Source: Zerene cesonia
Lineage: Eukaryota; Arthropoda; Insecta; Lepidoptera; Pieridae
DNA: 64,000 bases
NCBI RefSeq assembly: GCF_012273895.1
Contig: NC_052112.1
Coordinates: 9,586,102-9,650,101 of the forward strand
Direction: 5' to 3'
A program made the translations under genes and the position numbers. Below the pieces are notes generated by a model, which saw only the letters and a list, made by a program, of their open reading frames with translations, was not told the DNA's origin and did no database searches. Below are positions 22,452 to 32,446 of the stretch, piece by piece; the first letter of the stretch is position 1, and each line of letters starts with the position of its first letter.

Positions 22452-22634
22452 CTAGCTTTTCGCCCGCGGGTTCACTCGCGCCTTGAAAGCGAATGCCCAC
22501 GGAAACAAGAAATGAATAAGCAGCCTATGTAACTCTAGACTAGCTTTCTCTACATCTTAAAATCATACAACGAAGTCCCTCGATTACCACGTAAAAGAAA
22601 GACAAACAATTTCGCATTTATAAAATTGGTAAGA
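22452..22634 (-). mobile_element. Helitron-like element, variant
   Basis: CTAGCTTTTCGCCCGCGGGT at one end, and CAATTTCGCATTTATAAAAT close to the other. The internal sequence includes GAATGCCCACGGAAACAAG. The terminal TAGTAGGA is changed to TGGTAAGA. Confidence 0.55.
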
Positions 22635-22852
22635 ATGGAATTTTTCATTATTATTCCAATTTCCCTTCAGGAAATAATAAACAAATTTTCATGTTTCTTT
22701 TAGCATACCTCTTTATCTATTTTAATTAATTGTAATATCTAGTATCATATTATCATTTGATACTACGGGTTTGAGAAGAAATGTAATTGCTCTGCCAATT
22801 AAATATGATACAAAATACAAAGGGGGATTTTCTCAAATAAATTATATATTTT

Positions 22853-23012
22853 TGTTTATTTATTCTTCATTGTATACACAAACAATACAAAATATATCAT
22901 AATAATTGTAATAAAGGATTTTGTATACAATTGGCGGCCTTATGGCTATAAGCAATTTCTTCCAGGCAACCGACGGGTAAAGGATAAATACACAATATAG
23001 TCGAAAAATATA
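22853..23012 (-). repeat. LINE 3'-end fragment
   Basis: T-rich start (TTTGTTTATTTATTCTTCAT) followed by GGCGGCCTTATGGCTATAAG and CAATTTCTTCCAGGCAACC. Read on the minus strand this is the 'GGTTGCCTGGAAGA...' block followed by an AATAAA-type tail often seen at the 3' end of lepidopteran non-LTR retrotransposons. A second copy lies at 32300-32446. No coding part of the LINE is present. Confidence 0.6.
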
Positions 23013-23368
23013 TACAGTAAAAGTACACAACATTTTTCTTTTAACATCATGCTTTACCAAAAAGGCTACAAAACTAATAAATATTTCTTAATAATATCGT
23101 GTGTATAGCTTTCATATTATGTTATTAGTATGTTCCTCTAATCGTGACAAGGTCCAGGCGCCACTGAAAATCCGTGCTGTGTGAACATAGCTGCATCACA
23201 GATCGATCTGAGTTGGCTTCCCTTTTTCAAAGACGCTCTACCATGCAAATCTCTTTGTTATTTATTTTATTTATTTAAAAAACAAACAGTCATTTACAAA
23301 CAACTATTACTTTATATCGTTATTTGTAATGCATTGTTTTTTTTTATCTGCTTCTGTTTGCTTATCTA

Positions 23369-23562
23369 CTAGCTGACCCGGCAAACGCTGTTTTACCTTA
23401 CTCTTTTAATTTAGGGGTATGAAAATGATTTTTGGCTGATGGCTGATTCTCAGATTTACCCGATATGCACACAAAATTCCTTAAAATTTTGTACAGGCGT
23501 CTAGAAAGAGTATGGTAAGTAATATTGTGACACGAGCTTTTCAAATATATGTAGAGATATAA
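23369..23562 (-). mobile_element. Helitron-like element, family F (F2)
   Basis: Starts CTAGCTGACCCGGCAAACGC and contains GTTTTACCTTACTCTTTTAA, GATATGCACACAAAATTCC and GAGTATGGTAAGTAATATTG. The apparent GTAAGT inside it is part of the repeat and should not be read as a splice donor. Confidence 0.75.
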
Positions 23563-23839
23563 TTTTATCCTTAAAATAAATGCATTTTCTTTCTTTCCAA
23601 AATATTAACAGACGGCATCAGTAACAGAAGTTTATTGTTTTCTTTTATATCGAAATATAGCGCATGTGGCAATTTGCGATAGGCTCTGCGTTCAACATAG
23701 TATTAATATCTAGACACGACAAGATTAAAAACGGTCTATGACACCGAAACAGACATCGTTTTATGGAAATATGACTGTCACAATATCGAGGCGATTGTAA
23801 AATCCATATTTTATGTATTTATGTTATTTTATATGTATA

Positions 23840-23905
23840 GTGGGCAGCGGAGATGGTAGTTCGTCTGATGATAAACGATCACCACCGCCAGAGAACATTT
23901 ACAGT
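23840..23905 (-). repeat. SINE family E, 3' fragment (E6)
   Basis: CGTCTGATGATAAACGATCA followed by CCACCGCCAGAGAACATT is the reverse complement of the E-family 3' body (TTCATGGGCGGTGG...CATCAGGCG). The head is absent. Confidence 0.55.
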
Positions 23906-24160
23906 GGTCGTACCTATGCGAAAGCGTTGTCTGCTTTCAAGTGGTAAGGTTATCCCTAAAGAAAATCAATGAACGGAAGGAAAGAAGGAAGCTTTCAACC
24001 GATTTGGATAAAATTTGGCATAAAGATAGTTTGTAACCCGGAAAACGACAAAATATATTTTTAATCCTCATTCTTCTAATCTCAAGAAATTTACAAATAT
24101 TGTGGATAATTCCAGTAATGTTTAAACATCCCTTACGCAGGCGAAGCCATACTAGATTTA
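23906..24160 (+). mobile_element. Helitron-like remnant
   Basis: CAACCGATTTGGATAAAATT near 23998 and a 3' end CTTACGCAGGCGAAGCCATA then CTAG near 24153. The 5' terminus is not found, so only the 3' half is supported. Confidence 0.45.
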
Positions 24161-24211
24161 ACGAAGAAAATAAATTAGAAGTATGAGATTTAAATAAATA
24201 GTATTTTTCAA

Positions 24212-24390
24212 TCTATACTAATATTATAAAGCTGAAGAGTTTTTTTATTTGTTTGTTCTTTGTTTTAACGCACTAATCTCAGGAACTACTGGTCCGATTT
24301 GAGAAATTCTTTCAGTATTAGATAGCCCATTTATTGAGGAAGGCTATAAGCTATATATGTACCACGGTCGAAGCCGGGGCGGACCGCTAG
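24212..24390 (+). mobile_element. Helitron-like element, family C (C3), full length
   Basis: Starts TCTATACTAATATTATAAAG after A; contains AACGCACTAATCTCAGGAAC, GATAGCCCATTTATTGAGGA and GTACCACGGTCGAAGCCGGG; ends GGACCGCTAG before T. Best preserved C copy together with 44908-45099. Confidence 0.83.
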
Positions 24391-24630
24391 TTATTAATAG
24401 AATTTCATTTGAAATTCGATACGGTGTGACAGGGTGTTCATAATCTGACGTAGCGAGGCTTTCCCATGGATTATGTTTGTCGTTCGTGAAACAAAGTAAA
24501 AAGTTATTCTGCGAAGTTAAACATAACTGTATTAAAACCAACCCAATGGGTTTCATATTGTGCTAAATTGAAGTTCCTTATGGTTTACTCTCATACGACT
24601 GGCGCAATTAGGATATTGATTTTTCTTAAC

Positions 24631-24746
24631 TTTTTAGGATTCTGTACCCAAAGGGTAGGACGGGACCCTATTAAAACTTCGCTATGCGTCGTGTCTTGTT
24701 TGTCTGTATGTCCGTCACTCTGTCACCAGGCTGTATATCATGACAC
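24631..24746 (+). repeat. 5S-like repeat family M, 5' part (M1)
   Basis: AGGATTCTGTACCCAAAGGG, TAGGACGGGACCCTATTA, then CTGTCACCAGGCTGTATATC. This is the 5' portion of a common lepidopteran repeat; the fuller copy M2 is at 37984-38284. The 5S-like core is not present in M1. Confidence 0.6.
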
Positions 24747-24756
24747 GTGTACGCAA

Positions 24757-25503
24757 TACATTGAATTCGAATTGTAATGTTTATGGATAATGTTAGCGAT
24801 CGATACTCAGCAATCAAGCAAAAATTGTCACATACAGAGACAAATGGCTGAATCTAATGTTGCGTCACTGTCAGTTTGTTCCATTATGTTTGTAGTAAGA
24901 ATAATGTGTGGTTTACATTGCGCGCTGGATAAGGACAACTGCACTATTGGATTGTGTTAACAATCAATGCTCAGTCATTAAACAAATAAAGTGAGAGTCG
25001 AGCATGCTTCGAATTGAATTGGGCCAGTTCGCACCGGGGAAGTACCAGACCCCCACAGAAGACCGGCGTGAAATATTTGTTATATCAGCACAATGTATAA
25101 AACTACTGTATTTCGTACGGTGAACGGGGGTGCTAGAAGCCGATTTCCTTTTCCTCACCTTTCCCATTTCATTCCTTCTTTCCAGTCATCAATGCTTTAC
25201 TTATCGCAGAGGCACTACCCCTGAAAATGTTCATAGGCGATGGTGATCGCTTATCATCAGGCGAAGTGAAATTTACCACATGCAGAGAAAAATTACTGAA
25301 TATCATTTAGGTAAACCACTTAAAAACAGTTAACATTCTCCTGTCACGTCAGTGCCCGTTTGATCCATTCCTTTTTTGTAAAAAAGAAATGCGTCGAATA
25401 CATTGCGCGCTGGATTACGACGTTTATACAATTTGATTATGTTAGCAATCAATACTCAGTCACCAAGCATAACTTGTCACATGCAGAGACTAATGGCTGA
25501 ACA
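24757..25503. repeat. Tandem repeat, about 200-bp unit, three units, middle one split by a SINE
   Basis: Units start near 24757, 24914 and 25401. The signature CATTGCGCGCTGGAT occurs at 24916 and 25401. GTTAGC/AACAATCAATACTCAG followed by GTCACATGCAGAGA and a TGGCTGAA-like block recurs at 24792, 24954 and 25441. Removing SINE E2 leaves a middle unit of about 200 bp. No such unit was seen elsewhere in the window. The first unit is diverged and slightly shorter. Confidence 0.75.
24992..25263 (+). mobile_element. SINE family E (E2)
   Basis: The head GAATTGGGCCAGTTCGCACC with GGGGAAGTACCAGACCCCCA, the pyrimidine-rich middle and the GTTCATAGGCGATGGTGATC 3' part are all present. The poly-A tail is replaced by GCGAAGTGAAAT. 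A short AAGTGA direct repeat on both sides may be the target duplication. Confidence 0.7.
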
Positions 25504-25844
25504 CGATTGGGGTCAGCCAGTTAATCGATCATTAGCCATCTGGCGCTGTCTAGTATTCACTTATCCGTTGTGAAGTAATAGATTTGTTTTGCTTCGAATC
25601 CAGTTTGATTTCATTTGATTTGACGATTGATTTTGTCTATACGAAATTGAGGGGTCGCTGATGAAGTAAGGTTTTTTCTTGTCAGTACATAACAAGGTAT
25701 TGTATTATACATTTTCTTAAACCTACCTTCACCTCACTTCGCCATTTTTTGTTTTTTTTTTTTCTACAGAAAAGTACCTAATATGTCCCTGGAGGAAGTT
25801 TTATTCCTTAGTCTAAAATGTGACCAAATAATAACACAAAACGT

Positions 25845-26010
25845 CAGCCCATATATATTCCCACTCCTGGCAAACCTTCCTTCTATGAGGGCTCGTGCCA
25901 TAATCCACCACGCTGGTTCATGGCACAACTCCTTGATTCCTTGACAAGCCGGTTTTCGCAACACATTTCACTATTTCAAGCAGTGATGATGTTATCTATA
26001 CGCGTAGATA
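25845..26010 (-). repeat. SINE family D, diverged copy (D1)
   Basis: CAGCCCATATATATTCCCAC, TGCCATAATCCACCACGCTG and GCAGTGATGATGTTATCTAT appear in the order expected for family D read on the minus strand. The tRNA head is missing. Confidence 0.65.
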
Positions 26011-26229
26011 CCGAAAACATATTGAGTTATTGTTTTGTTTATTTACTTTTCTAAAGTCAAACAAATAACGTATTTTTTTCATGAATTAACGATAATTATT
26101 CCTTATTAATCTATTTTTGTACTTATACTACGTAACAACATTTTGGATTCAATATCAGAACTGGAAAAACAGAGTCCCATTGATAAACAGAAACCGTTTT
26201 GATAACAATAGTCCAAAGGAACGTATGTG

Positions 26230-26345
26230 CTTTCGAGTCCATGAAGTGAGCCTTCCCTAACAGGCAGCGAGCCGTGAACAAACGAACTGGAAACGGTGAG
26301 CCGTGAACGAATTGAACGAGTGAACGAGTGAACGGACATTTCTGA
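26230..26345. repeat. Short degenerate tandem repeat of GAGCCGTGAAC and GAGTGAAC
   Basis: GAGCCGTGAAC occurs twice about 34 bases apart, and AACGAGTG units follow. Small local tandem duplications; no associated element. Confidence 0.5.
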
Positions 26346-26478
26346 CAATGTGTGACTTGTGAGTAACCCACTTTGATCTTTGTCGGTCCATTGTGTCAGT
26401 AGAATTCAATGAAAATCAGTGCAGCGACTTCTATCACAGGATAGTGAGTTTCGCTTTAACCGTGATTTTTATTATTTA

Positions 26479-26640
26479 CTAGCGGTCCGCCGCGACTTCA
26501 CACGTGGTACGTTTTCTCTCTCCATAAGAACCTTCCTTGTGCCTTAACAAAACGTTTAAAAATGTAAAACTGTCGACCCGTTTTCGAATTTTACGCTTAG
26601 GAAGGTATTTGTCGATTAACACGCAAAAAGAGGGGTTATG
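26479..26640 (-). mobile_element. Helitron-like element, family L (L1)
   Basis: CTAGCGGTCCGCCGCGACTT, CACGTGGTACGTTTTCTCTC and TTTTACGCTTAGGAAG match the copy at 47478-47640 in order. The outer CTAG end resembles family C, but the internal sequence is distinct. The 5' end is not defined. Confidence 0.6.
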
Positions 26641-26927
26641 GTATACGAGTGTTCTTAGACATGTCTGATGAAATTCGGTTGAGCCTTTTGAGGATCAGCA
26701 GCTGTTTTCTAGTTAATGAGGATATCTGATTAACTTTCTTATTTCACAACTCTCTTTATATGGATATATCTCTTTATATAACTTCATATGGATATCAAAT
26801 GAAAGTGATGACTTATCATCACTTATAAAATATTAAACGCTATATCAAATTCTAAATTCAAGATGGCCGACAATCCAAAATGTCGGGCGCTTTTTATATT
26901 ATTTGTATGCTGTTAATCTGCGAATAC

Positions 26928-27118
26928 TGACCGCCTCCTTAGTGCAGTGGTTAACGCGTGAGCGTAGAACCGAGGGGTCCTGGGTTCAATTCCCGGTGGG
27001 GACGCACAAAAAAAAAAAAATGTCTTGGTCTGGTAGGACACAGAAGGCCGATCACCTACTTGTCCGCAAAGAAAATCGATCAGTGAAACAGATGTACATC
27101 AGCTGCCCCATACTACTA
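26928..27118 (+). mobile_element. tRNA-derived SINE
   Basis: A 73-nt tRNA-like head at 26932-27004 has an A box (TAGTGCAGTGGTTAACGCG) and a B box (GGGTTCAATTCCC at 26982-26994). CGCCTCC and GGGGACG pair as an acceptor stem with one mismatch, and CTGGG/CCCGG form the T stem. An A-run follows, then GGCCGATCACCTACTTGTCC and CATCAGCTGCCCCATAC, a body known from lepidopteran SINEs. No anticodon arm is convincing, so it is a SINE and not a functional tRNA. Confidence 0.75.
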
Positions 27119-28639
27119 GTACCAATTTCCAATTCCCGCTAATAATGATAATGCAAAAGTACCTCTTACTGATTTGGATGACATTAAAAAGATAGTTCGA
27201 GACTAGATAAAGAACGCAGGATAGTTCTTAGGTTTGAAATCCCACTAGAACGGGAATTATGCGCGTAAAATCCTGCGACTCTTTATTTATTTCTGTAATA
27301 CGGGTCGGAAAGCTTATGATAAACAATTCACTAAAGCAGCCTTATACACAGCAAATACTTGGGGAGTCGAGTTGAACATAGTGCCACTGTTCTGTTATAT
27401 TGGACATCATGCCCATGTCAAAATCTTTAGCACTCAAGAATTACTCAGCGGCTTTCTATCTTAAAACGAGGGAGGATCGTACGTGCGCTACGTTTTACAA
27501 CACCTAACCTAAGTTTACGATTTACGTGACGGTTTTAGTGGCTTTTAGTGAAGGTACTAAACAATACTTTCTTTGGAATATTGTTTATTTATGATCTCAC
27601 TAGCTCTTCGTTGGTTGCTTTGTTCGCGTAGTCATAGGAATTATATCGCCGTTGGATATGACGTGGCGCCGCGAACTAGCGGTTCGCTAGTACCTGATAT
27701 CTTGCCATTGCCAATTACTTAATAGTTTCGTTTTTATCTAAACAAACATAACTGGTACTTTAATATAATCGCTTTCACATAAAATTATTTCAGAAGTTTA
27801 TATTCGATAATGAAATCGAATATATCTGACATTCCGAATCAATTCATTGAATAAATAAAGTAAATTGATCGAAAATTTAGCTGTTAAAATTTTAGTTTAT
27901 TAACCATTGAGAGAGGGTACAGTTTGAAACGAACTAAAAGCTTTTATGGGAACGTAAATGAAATATCTGATTTCAAACTTCAGGGATAAATGTCGGCCCC
28001 AATTAACGGAAAATGCGAATCGTCTTTTTAAGAAATTGATGCAAAGTCGCAATATTGAGTTATATACACAAAATGTGATTTAAAACCGGCAATTAGTCAT
28101 TGAAATTACCCTATGTATAAAGATAAACTTCTTTGTAGGTGCTGAATAATAAAAAGTAATAATCTTTGAATAATTTGCAAAAATGATTGCAATATTTCTC
28201 TGGGAAAAAAATGAAATCACGTTGCTTTTTGTTGGGAAAAGAACGTACGCTCTTAACAGGACCTAAAATATCTTAGTTACGAAAATAATTACATCAAAGG
28301 GTCTCTACTAAATCCTGTAGAATTATTCTTTATACTCGATATAGATAATATAGAATTATTAACCAATACAAGGGGCAGAGTCAATATCGAAATAAGATAT
28401 AATTCGGCCCTTTCTTCCCAATAAAGCGGAAAATTGGAGGGATCGCTTGCAATAACTGATTTACTGACCACACGTGCTATGTATTGTATTCTGTCTTTAA
28501 TAAAACCGTTACAATTGGTCACGTGGACTTTGTAATCCTAAAAACATATATGACTTGTTTTATATGGATGTACATGATATATAAATTAACAAATATATAG
28601 CTACAATAAACATGTCGATAGGTTGAAACACAACATTGC
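27119..28639. other. Unique AT-rich DNA, no gene seen
   Basis: No repeat or gene assigned. A CGAACTAGCGGTTCGCTAGT tract near 27673 is a small palindrome-like sequence of unknown origin. Confidence 0.5.
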
Positions 28640-28745
28640 TTAATACCACTGAAGAAATCGGTTCATTCGTTACCGAGCTACGATCCACACAGATACACAC
28701 AGACAGACATCATCGTCAAACTTATTACACCCCTCTTATTGCATT
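28640..28745 (+). repeat. Dispersed repeat fragment
   Basis: AAATCGGTTCATTCGTTACC, CAGATACACACAGACAGACA and AAACTTATTACACCCCTCTT follow the order of a repeat common in Lepidoptera whose parent element I cannot name with confidence. Only a fragment is present. Confidence 0.5.
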
Positions 28746-28920
28746 CAGGCCAAAACAAACGTTGAACTTGCAATATTAGGTCTTATAACCTTATTGACTA
28801 TCAAAATTAATTCAGGCTTAATTAACAAGTCACTAATTACACAATATAATGGTAGATACGTTAAGTACATGTAATGTTGCAGTAGCTCGTTAATCAGGTG
28901 CATATTCTACGGACGCGTCC

Positions 28921-29222
28921 ATTAATAATTCCTATAATTATTATTCCGACCGCTAAAACCAAGATAGTGAATATTAATGGATCGTTCCGGCGGCTCTATG
29001 GTTTTATGTGTTTATCATTACCATAGACAGATGTATTCCTCTGTCGTGTTGGGGCGTGAAACTTTAATCTATATAGCTATTATGAGAGGGGAGTTGACAG
29101 TATCTTAACTCAAGTATACATTAATTAAGAATTAATAGCATCATTTATAATTCTTATGATCACTATTCCGCTTAAACCAATAGTGAATAATTAGATCTAG
29201 CGGCTCCATGGTTTTATGTGTT
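28921..29222. repeat. Diverged direct duplication (units 28921-29012 and 29139-29222)
   Basis: Both units run ATAATT-CCTAT/CTTAT, ATTCCG, CTAAAACCAAGATAGTGAAT or its variant, CGGCTC(T/C)ATGGTTTTATG, TGTT. They are about 75-80% alike and lie 215 bp apart. The sequence between them is unlike either unit, so this is a spaced duplication and not a simple tandem. Confidence 0.65.
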
Positions 29223-29249
29223 CAAAAATCAAAAACAAGTTTTTTAACG

Positions 29250-29445
29250 GTAAGAAAGAATTTGATCACGAGGCGAGATTCGAACCGGCATCTATTTGCC
29301 AAACCACCCGTCATACCACCTCAGCAATAAAATTTCTTCTACTCTTTCGCTTTCATGTGCCTAAGGGTCTCCACCCCTTGATCAATGTGTTTTCTATTCT
29401 TCAAAAATATACTGTTTATAAAGCATTTTAATACGAAAAATTCAA
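29250..29445 (-). repeat. tRNA-like element family J, deleted copy (J2)
   Basis: GATCACGAGGCGAGATTCGA at 29264 and TTTCTTCTACTCTTTCG at 29333 match the J1 copy at 57976-58150; the central part of the tRNA-like segment is deleted. The TTTATAAAGCATTTTAATAC near 29415 matches the outer part of the J1 element. Confidence 0.6.
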
Positions 29446-29473
29446 TTGTAACGGCGCCTATTGAAAAACCATA

Positions 29474-29641
29474 TCCTACTAATATTATAAACGTGAAAGT
29501 TTGTAAGTATGAAGGGATGGATGTATGGATGTTTGTTACTCTTTCGCATACGATCTTAACGTGATTTTCAGGTATCTAAATTGGCACATAGTCTACTTTA
29601 AACCCGGGTCCCACGCGAGGGACGCCGTGGGTTAGAACTAG
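29474..29641 (+). mobile_element. Helitron-like element, family G (G1)
   Basis: Starts TCCTACTAATATTATAAACG after A and ends GGGTTAGAACTAG before T. It carries GGATGGATGTATGGATGTTT, TTACTCTTTCGCATACGATC and CCCGGGTCCCACGCGAGGGA. The CAG/GTATCT sequence inside is repeat sequence. Confidence 0.82.
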
Positions 29642-31325
29642 TAAATTATATAAGTCGTCAGTATGATGTCTGAGCTATACGTGAAATTCGAAAACTTGGT
29701 TTCTTGGTGCTTTGTGCGATCGGTGAAAAGCAATTTTTAGACGTGTCATAACGTGCCTGCTGTTCACAGATATTTTATTCCGTTAACTCCCTGGAGCTAT
29801 GGACTGTTTGATGTTTTAAAAATAAAGAAACCGGATTTAAGAATGTCTTGCAATATAAGACGTCATAAACTGTTAGCTTCAAACATGTCTTGAATCAAAG
29901 AAGCCCATCGGTTGTTTGGGAAATTTTGAGTATGAGTTTATTTAATAAAAACCTTAAAAGACAGAGCGTCGTAAATATAAAGGCTTATAAAAAGGAATGA
30001 CTTATACGTACATTGATTATTAGAATATCTTTGTAAATGTTTATTTTAGAAACAAATTAATGACTTTAGTTTCAGTTATGATATTAAGAGAGCTAGGGTA
30101 GATGAGAGTATGATCTAGTGAACTGTGGTAAAATATCGAAATGAACTATAACAGAACTGTTCGGACTTTTACCATTTGGAGTTTGTAAATCATGGGTTTT
30201 TCTCGAAAAACTTAAGAATACAATATCATATAAAAATAGATTTATATCACAGTAGCCATAGATAGAAAGATTCATTATAACCCATAATCACGTAATTTTT
30301 TACCCAAACGGTTTCAATTTCATGTAACATAAACCTCTAAGGTTAGGTAAGGGTTCTGTAATTGTTTCGAATGGGCTCTCTCGAAAAAGGCATATAATCT
30401 CCACAGCTGGTACTCTTATTGTAATTTTGCTTGAATATTATTGTATGAAGTGTGTATAATTTGATTCTTTGAAGTGGAATGTAATGATTACTAAGGGTTA
30501 CGCTTCGGTTATGTTATTAATGTGAGATTTGTTGGTTTTTTATATGATTTAATAGATATGGAGAGAGTTCTTAAGGCGACTGTTGTTTTTTTTTACCTTT
30601 GCGCTTTCGATTTTGTGTGCTGATTTCATTTTCTTTATTTGAAAGCTTGTGTTTTTCGTGTAGTCCTATTTAAATTAGTTCTCGTTCTGACAACTTAAAA
30701 GCTGTTTAGTTTTTGTTAAAATAATTTTATGTACGTAAGTTTCATAAAATTGTTTTATTCGTTAAAGAGTGATAAAATTAGTATTCTTACGCGTATATTA
30801 CATATGATAAATGTATAAGAAATTCGTGTTATCAACAACACATAATTGGAATGCTGAACGGATTTTAATGCTAATGGCTCTACTGCATATTTGTGGTATC
30901 CTTATAGCTGCCCTCATGCTTTAATGTATGTGGTTTTAGCGGTTAGCATAACATATAATATTGTTTTATTATGACGCTGTTTGATCCAGTAACTACCATG
31001 TTTCACCAGAGCTTGAATCTTGTGTCAAGACTGTTTTTCATAGAACACATAAAGGTGATCTTAAAAGGTCCTTTAACATCTTACGATGATGTTTTTGTGT
31101 AACCACATGGGTGCACACAGCACGTTTTACACACACTTGGCTTAAACACAATTACCCAAATAAGATCACGCACACTAGCGTAGCCTGTATCATATATAAA
31201 TAAATTCTTTATTTGACAGTATCATCATATTGTGGATATTATCAGATTTATTTTAATATTATCTAAATAGTGATGGAAAGTCAGAATAAGTCACTAGTGT
31301 TAACGCTTTTTTATCTATCTCCATA
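29642..31325. other. Mostly unique DNA
   Basis: A fragment at about 30630-30700 (ATTTGAAAGCTTGTGTTTTT and a TAGTTCTCGTTCTGACAA block) resembles 41740-41810 and 56373-56420. No gene is supported. Confidence 0.5.
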
Positions 31326-31440
31326 CTAGTACACGCGATCGCCTTCGCGTTGAAGCCGATAAGACGTGGTTTTTTATGAATCCCAAGGGAATTCCGGGAT
31401 AAAAAGCGGCCACTTCAATTCACTTTCACGTATAGATTAT
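31326..31440 (-). mobile_element. Helitron-like remnant
   Basis: CTAGTACACGCGATCGCCTT followed by GGAATTCCGGGATAAAAAGC has the layout of a CTAG-ended Helitron 3' half. No opposite terminus was found. Confidence 0.4.
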
Positions 31441-31817
31441 TCACTAGTTTTCTAGACGCATATACCACAACTACTTCGAAATTCAGCCTGGAGTACTCTG
31501 ATTAATAAATTCATTCGCGCAAAACTAACGGAGAGAACAATACAAAATTCGAGAGCCTATACACTCCAGCTAATTACTCAAAGATAAAGCACCCGAAATA
31601 CTCCCTAAAGAACATCGGGTCCATAAATAATTGTTTTGTTTAATGGACGATGAACCAGAGGTTCATTTTTAATGTTGCCCTAAAAGATCTGACCATGGAA
31701 TAGCCCCTAATTACTGTTTGAAGGCCTCTCCTGTGAGTTTTAACACGCTTTCTGGATATTGGACTTATCCATACATCCTTCTAAAAGTGCAAATAATAAG
31801 TTATTAATATTTATACA
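31441..31817. other. Unique DNA, possible conserved block
   Basis: No repeat motif. Contains TAAT/ATTA-type homeodomain-like cores (GCTAATTACTC near 31571, CCTAATTACTG near 31706) and AT-rich stretches such as CCATAAATAATTGTTTTG. Comparative alignment would tell whether it is conserved. Confidence 0.35.
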
Positions 31818-32267
31818 CTAGCTGCCGCGATTTCACTCACGTTGTACTTTTTTTTATTTGTTAATCGGGCAGCGCTTGCTTGCTTGCGATCTCGCCTGGT
31901 GGTGGTTCGATGGTAAGCTGAGATGTAGCCTTAGATGGAGCGCGCTTCCCTAGAAGGTACCTGTTCACTCTTCTTTTGAAGACCTCCATATTGTACTCTC
32001 GGTAGATAGACTCAGGAAGCATGTTCCAGTCCCTAGCGTTTCGGATATAGAAAACTTTACTAGCAGTACCTCATGTTATATAGTCTATATCCTAAAGAAT
32101 AAAAGGAAATAATCATCCGGATGTTTATTTTAACTTTTTGTATATCATTCTTTTATACATAAAAGTTAACGACGTACCAAATTTCGTCAAATTCAATTTG
32201 GTTTGGGCGAGAAGAAATGAGACACATACACACGGAGCTAATTACGCATTTATAACGTTAGTCGGGT
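31818..32267 (-). mobile_element. Helitron-like element interrupted by another repeat
   Basis: CTAGCTGCCGCGATTTCACT at 31818 and the 5' portion (CGTACCAAATTTCGTCAAAT, CGCATTTATAACGTTAGTCG) at 32170-32267 belong together. The 31850-32065 segment is foreign. Confidence 0.6.
31850..32065 (-). repeat. Dispersed repeat nested in the Helitron
   Basis: T-rich start, then GTTCGATGGTAAGCTGAGAT, CTGTTCACTCTTCTTTTGAA and GAAGCATGTTCCAGTCCCTA. This matches the general form of a lepidopteran SINE/LINE-type repeat read in reverse with its tail at the left. I cannot name the family. Confidence 0.5.
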
Positions 32268-32299
32268 TTAACTAGCTTGATTGATCGATATTAAAAATT

Positions 32300-32446
32300 A
32301 TTTATTTATTCTTTATAGTACATATCACCGAAAAATAAATTGACATTGTAAAAAAAGACCATGCCGGCACATATGCGCTGTAAGGTGGCCTTATTGCTCA
32401 AGAGCAATCTCTTCCAGGCAACCCTTTTATGTAAAGGAATGTTTAA
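32300..32446 (-). repeat. LINE 3'-end fragment, second copy
   Basis: TTTATTTATTCTTTATAGTA at the left, GGTGGCCTTATTGCTCAAGA and CAATCTCTTCCAGGCAACCC to the right: same type as 22853-23012. Confidence 0.6.

Noticed and set aside
23510..23520. ATGGTAAGT considered as a splice donor
   Set aside because: It is part of the family F repeat, where other copies read ATGGTAACT.
29565..29580. TTTTCAG/GTATCT considered as a second ratchet site
   Set aside because: It lies inside Helitron G1 and is a variant of the element's own sequence.
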